The translations under genes were made by a program, and so were the position numbers. From contig NZ_VFQF01000001.1 of the NCBI RefSeq assembly GCF_006717145.1, forward strand, positions 806,001-870,000: a stretch of DNA of 64,000 bases, read 5' to 3'. How positions within the stretch are numbered: the first letter of the stretch is position 1; every line of letters starts with the position of its first letter. This document shows positions 61,201 through 64,000 of the stretch, piece after piece. The DNA is from Humibacillus xanthopallidus (GTDB taxonomy: Bacteria > Actinomycetota > Actinomycetes > Actinomycetales > Dermatophilaceae). Under the pieces are notes generated by a model, which did no database searches, was not told where the DNA came from, and saw only the letters and a program-made list of their open reading frames with translations.

Positions 61201-62517
61201 GATGGCTCGATTCACTTCCGCGCAGCCGGGCTCGGAGATGGGGTATCCGACTGCTGTCTGCTCGACGAACGCCGTGTGATGTTCACATCGGAGTGGGGTT
61301 GCGAGCTGGTTGTTTGGGACATGAAGCTCGACCGCGCGCTCGTTCGCTACGGCGGGCATACGTACACGGTGGACTGCTGCGCGGTGACACGTGACGGAGG
61401 TCACGCGCTGAGCGGCGGTGGCGACAACACGGTGCGGCTCTGGTCGCTCGACGGCCGGGTGCAGACGATCCGGCCCGATCGCCACGCCAAGTTGGTCTAC
61501 GGTTGCACCGTGGACGCAGACGCTAAGTTCGCCTGCTCGGCTCCTCAAGATGAGCGTCCAGCAGTGTGGGATGCTCGCACGGGCACACGCCTTATGGCGC
61601 TCCCCACGGATGTGTCCTACGGCTTCGTCCAGTTCTGCGACTTCGGCGGCGCCCAGCGCATCGCCACGTTGGGGAGAGTTCTACGGGTGTTCGATGCCGA
61701 GACAGCGACACGTGTCTGGGAGGCTGAGGTCCCCGTTCGAGACAAGTACGGCGAGGTGTCGTTCCTTACCAGCGGCCGTGACGCAGGGCGGCGCGGGGGC
61801 GCGGCCACTTCCAGCCGCAGCCACTTACCGCTTCTCTATGCGCGTACGCACGTGATCCTCTGGGAGCGCAGCGGACTGCGGCCGGTGGATCTCGGGGGCG
61901 AGCCCAGGGTAGTGAGCCGGTTCGACGAGGAACGGGCACTAGCGGTGCTACAGGACGGGAGCCTCAAGGTCCTCGACCTTGATGGCGTTGGCCAGTCCGA
62001 GTCAGTCGCCTCGGGCGTCCTCGGCTGCGTCGGCTCGCCCAGTAGGTTCGAGCTCTATGCGCTGATGGACGATCACAGCGTCCGCCTCCTTGACGCCAGC
62101 ACTGGAGCGACCCTCCAAGTGCTCGGAGAGGTTGAGCACGCCGACGTCTTCCTACTGATCGACCCAGACGAGTCGGCGGTGTGGGCGGTTAGGCGGCCTA
62201 CCGACTGGAGCACGAGCTGGAAAGACCGTGAGCGGCAGGACCTTACCGTCTTCGCGCTCGACGGCTCCGGCGCCGTCCGGCGCGCTGAGATGACCGGGCA
62301 CCAAGTGTTTGGCACGTGCTTTCTATCCGGCCAACTGGTGACAGCAGGCTGGGACGCAACTCTTCGGATCTGGGACCCTCACGGGGCCCTACCGTGCGCC
62401 ACTATCGCAGGCGCGTCCCCCTTCCGGTGCGTCGACGCAGCGAAGGACCGGATCGTTGCCGGCGATCAGCGCGGGAATCTTTGGTTTCTGGCGCCAATGG
62501 CAACGCTGTATACCTGA
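58255..62517 (+). CDS. Trypsin-like protease / STAND NTPase / WD40 repeat protein
   Basis: A 1420-residue three-part protein. Residues about 5-225 are a trypsin-fold protease with its triad readable as His42 (LTAGHVV), Asp74 (GPDLALI) and Ser181 (GMSGGPV). A STAND/NACHT-like NTPase follows with Walker A GSPGTGKS (305-312) and Walker B RLVIVIDGLDE (391-401). A helical region spans about 500-790. The C-terminal about 620 residues are WD40-type repeats (for example SGGWDGTLRVWDLE, SGGGDNTVRLWSLD, TAGWDATLRIWDP), likely the sensor. The expected logic is that the propeller binds a trigger, the NTPase oligomerises and the protease is released on a target, perhaps trypco2. No signal peptide. ATG 58258 is an alternative start. 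Confidence 0.85.
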   Translation: MMVPLSARVVQIEADLGAGAKPQWRYGSGCIVAGRTVLTAGHVVVGAQQLTVKDGYRLASPASLRLLGPRDGPDLALIEIDDPEALGMDPDGLSAMPLARVDRDSATAQEVTHCHAVGFPAFTLTKSTSGKPRRDSVDAIGTVPVLSSLGRGLLSLLVMQQPRPLPDEKYTLGQSQWSGMSGGPVVVDGMLLGVVDEHAPREGPSAITAVPLTALEADPTHDAWGHGVTDPLEWWVRLGATGLTDLTIVPRPTDRQHELPPAAPGLIDFAQERARHTAVIGREPVFEKLHTWLEEASQGWILVKGSPGTGKSAILSVMLDRLEAASGTESVPHHFIRRGQGNWDEPDTVVRNLSARLERICGSLGTASEGGLDGLYGLLAEAARQQPDGHRLVIVIDGLDEAALSPGESLGRFLPASLPEGVFVLCASRPSYPQLGWLEQRPGLHVMDLDEAPWSEQNRQLVKAYWRQRGPLFAPPLNDESITAAADAAQGNILHAVMLAEVFAADPTMRDTRQIPVGFEALLEGMWLRLLDLDEEMSLRVLNGLGLLAVAGQALPLSIVARLLGWRHPAYLAKFKQYALPFLLEEDERWHGGEARYRPFHESTRSFLTSGDRMSSDLRRHWHELLAEELATWPPAEDATSFVREYAARWALLHSAQAQDWMRVNALLADLSHGIAALEALGPQLMRARLADIPVTDEPVGLTERANVLARTLRHEGQWLESHPREFPSLLHNRLTCIGWERDRIRQHFSGLGSGWGLVQAVDVGDELAILRGHTSMVRSCDVDALARWGVSGGWDGTLRVWDLERGTARLVIAVDPQSGRCDIESCAITPDGHRVASAFKAVGPGPSMNVRVRAWRVEDGRSLLDIPFPPDEDTPRVGFADNETLVVCRTSGDVEVHHLDQGTKHSLPPGSPSVGDMDIDPNGVLLATTTDVGCSVRRLSDGSEVCTVPLESDNPILCSFSPDGRHVAVVTRGSAVVAQVADGSIHFRAAGLGDGVSDCCLLDERRVMFTSEWGCELVVWDMKLDRALVRYGGHTYTVDCCAVTRDGGHALSGGGDNTVRLWSLDGRVQTIRPDRHAKLVYGCTVDADAKFACSAPQDERPAVWDARTGTRLMALPTDVSYGFVQFCDFGGAQRIATLGRVLRVFDAETATRVWEAEVPVRDKYGEVSFLTSGRDAGRRGGAATSSRSHLPLLYARTHVILWERSGLRPVDLGGEPRVVSRFDEERALAVLQDGSLKVLDLDGVGQSESVASGVLGCVGSPSRFELYALMDDHSVRLLDASTGATLQVLGEVEHADVFLLIDPDESAVWAVRRPTDWSTSWKDRERQDLTVFALDGSGAVRRAEMTGHQVFGTCFLSGQLVTAGWDATLRIWDPHGALPCATIAGASPFRCVDAAKDRIVAGDQRGNLWFLAPMATLYT

Positions 62518-62706
62518 GGCCACCAATGAGTACCTCGCTGCCAAGTCTGACCCGAGCCGTACGCTTTAGTGTTCGGCCAATCGGTGCCGGTCGCGCTGAT
62601 GACGTCGCGGGCAGTGTCGGTGAGGGGGTCGGCCGCGGTGTGCTCGTGCCCGGCGATGGTCAGTGTCCCGTTCCGGGTCTGATGGAGGCTCTCATTCCAC
62701 GGAAGG

Positions 62707-62985
62707 ATGAGAGTCTTGCCAGCACCGAGGAAGTACCCGGAGGAGCTTCGGGAGCGAGCGATCAGGTTGGCCGTCGACCTGCGGCGCGATCCGGACACCA
62801 AGCAGGGGGCACTGCAACGGGTCGGCGAACAGCTCGGGATCAACCCGGACACGTTGCGTAACTGGGTCCAGCAGGCCGAGGTCGACGAGGGGCACCGTCC
62901 AGGCGTGACGTCAGCGGAGGCGAAGCGGATCGCCGAGCTCGAGCGTGAGGTCAAGGAGCTGCGCCGGGCCGGCATGAAATCAGCA
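62707..62985 (+). pseudogene. IS3-family orfA remnant
   Basis: From ATG 62707 about 85 residues (LPAPRKYPEELRERAIRLAVDL..., INPDTLRNWVQQAEVD..., LEREVKELRRA) match IS3 OrfA, similar in plan to the intact element at 56.3 kb but clearly a different IS. The zipper breaks off after ELRRA and the frame runs into unrelated sequence; no orfB follows. The segment TGTCCCGTTCCGGGT near 62661 is probably its left terminal repeat. Confidence 0.75.
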
Positions 62986-62995
62986 TCCGCCCCCC

Positions 62996-63313
62996 TCAAA
63001 GGCAGAGAGCCGGGTAACCCGAGGGGTACTGCCAGGGGGTTGGCTCGCGCCGCTGAGCCTCGATCACGCGAAACGCCGGGACGGTCGGCGGCGTCGTGAC
63101 CGGCAGATGCCCTCTGCCGGGTGGAAGAGCCGGCAGCCCCGTGGGGCTCGGCGCGGGCAGCCGACCCGGGTGCGTGCCGGACCCCGTCGACCAGGGCCCG
63201 CAGCGGAAGTCGGCGCGGCCGTCCCGGGGCAAACCGCTAGGCAGCAGCGGCTCCAACAGCGCCAACTGGGCGTCGCTCAGGTCATGGCGCGACGCGGCGG
63301 ATATCGTGGACAC
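62996..63313 (-). pseudogene. IS5-family transposase, N-terminal remnant
   Basis: On the minus strand from GTG 63313, RHDLSDAQLALLEPLLPSG matches the start of IS5/IS402-type transposases. After PLLPSG the similarity moves to another frame (a LVDGVRH-like segment), so a frameshift is present, and the DDE domain is missing. It faces the IS3 remnant tail to tail. Confidence 0.65.
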
Positions 63314-63513
63314 GAGGCCTCCGGCAGCGGCGTGGGATAGGCCCTAGTCTCCGAAGGTCTTCGTTCTCACAGCGCAAAGGGACCAAATCTTGAAAAGCCC
63401 AACGCGCCACGCGAAATGGGACCAGACTGGTTTGTCAGGATTCGTCGACGGGCCGGATACGGCCGCCCGCTGGTGCACGTTCCATCTCCGCGCTGTGCGA
63501 ATGGAGGAAGTCC
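63314..63513. other. Spacer before the sheath-like gene
   Basis: No gene recognised. It contains the broken outer end of the IS5 remnant on the left and, on the right, GGAGGA directly upstream of the sheath-like ATG. Confidence 0.5.
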
Positions 63514-64000
63514 ATGGCCACACTCGTCGTTCCAGGAGTCCATGTAGAGGCGCGGTTCGATGTGCTGCCTCCGCTCCCCGCGCCGTCTGGGGTCGTGGGG
63601 GTCGCTGCGATCGTCGACCGACCACCACCTTCATCCAACCTGCTCGTCGGGGTCACCCGAGTGGCAGAGGTGGCGACCGTGCTCGGACCCGGTACAGCGG
63701 CATCGGCCCCCGAGATCATCCACGCGCTCGGCAACGGCGCGTCGGAGGTCGTCATCTCGGCAGTGAACGGCGGCAGCGCGGGCAGCCGTGCCCTGCTCAA
63801 CGCCGAGTCGAACCCCGCAGTCATCCTGCGTGCCCGGTCCAACGGCACGTGGTCCCAGGAGGTCGCCGTCGACGTCCGGTCGGTCACAAACTCCGACGGT
63901 GATCCCGTGCGGGTGAGCCTGCGCATCTTCCGCTCCGGACAAGTGGTCGAGGAGTTCCCCGACCTCGTCGTGGAGGCGGGCAGTCATCAAGATCTGTTCG
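63514..64000 (+). CDS. Contractile tail sheath-like protein (3' end beyond window)
   Basis: An open frame of 162 codons from ATG 63514 to the right edge, with GGAGGA at good spacing. The N terminus (MATLVVPGVHVEARFDVLPPL) has the PGVxVE motif that begins phage tail sheath and contractile-injection-system sheath proteins. It is followed by a regular alpha/beta pattern (LVGVTRVAEVATVLGPG, EIIHALGNGASEVVISAVNGG). It would form the contractile outer tube of a phage tail, R-type tailocin or extracellular injection system. Only the first domain is visible, so which of these it belongs to depends on the downstream genes. Confidence 0.65.
   Translation, partial: MATLVVPGVHVEARFDVLPPLPAPSGVVGVAAIVDRPPPSSNLLVGVTRVAEVATVLGPGTAASAPEIIHALGNGASEVVISAVNGGSAGSRALLNAESNPAVILRARSNGTWSQEVAVDVRSVTNSDGDPVRVSLRIFRSGQVVEEFPDLVVEAGSHQDLF

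Noticed and set aside
62518-62700. Gene after the WD40 protein
   Set aside because: Short frames on both strands exist, but none has a ribosome site or recognisable domain; the stretch leads into an IS3 end.

Overview
The window is high-GC actinobacterial DNA. The gene content fits a Micrococcales organism, probably an Intrasporangiaceae-like soil or water bacterium: actinobacterial DUF3000 next to ribonuclease D, the coproporphyrin-dependent haem route (hemE, cgoX, chdC), an HTH-MurA fusion, and a Gly-Cys-Val tRNA cluster. The taxon is an inference from gene content and codon use; no rRNA is present.

Positions 1-40200 look like ordinary chromosome. In order they hold: a branched-chain-amino-acid-type ABC transporter operon cut at its 5' end, with a translationally coupled alpha/beta hydrolase; a GAF/PucR regulator; a 3-hydroxybutyrate dehydrogenase; a very unusual catalase-like/LodA-type quinoprotein oxidase fusion with its LodB-like flavoprotein; three exported or membrane proteins of unknown role; an HTH-MurA fusion with a striking AT-rich palindrome over its promoter; a fadA-fadJ beta-oxidation operon; RNase D and DUF3000; hemE-murJ; a DUF4349 membrane protein with a large CHAT protein; cgoX-chdC; msrB, a RibD-like reductase, a PPK2 polyphosphate kinase, an AidB-type acyl-CoA dehydrogenase and a YihY protein. 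The section ends with tRNA-Gly, tRNA-Cys, tRNA-Val and a strong terminator. Two intergenic repeat arrays (5.4 kb and 20.6 kb) share one architecture but not sequence. The heptamer TATGCCG/CGGCATA is strongly over-represented here.

Positions 40200-64000 look acquired. The base composition is more mixed, with clearly AT-richer stretches at 43-50 kb. The TATGCCG heptamer nearly vanishes, IS fragments are scattered, and a 5'-truncated conjugation coupling ATPase sits next to tRNA-Val. Cargo: (i) a translationally coupled operon encoding a divergent CCA-adding/poly(A)-polymerase-like nucleotidyltransferase, a NACHT NTPase and a KAP-type P-loop NTPase, which I do not recognise as a named defence system; (ii) a two-gene Pycsar system (cyclase plus membrane effector); (iii) an AraC regulator with three alpha/beta hydrolases (one lacking its nucleophile serine) and a crotonase-fold protein; (iv) an intact-looking IS3-family element beside a remnant of another IS3 transposase; (v) a trypco2 protein plus a 1420-residue trypsin-STAND NTPase-WD40 protein, a predicted conflict system; (vi) IS3 and IS5 remnants; and (vii) at the right edge, the start of a contractile-tail sheath-like gene.

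Functionally, the left part is core metabolism (transport, fatty-acid oxidation, haem, envelope). The right part is a composite defence and mobile island lying downstream of a tRNA cluster.
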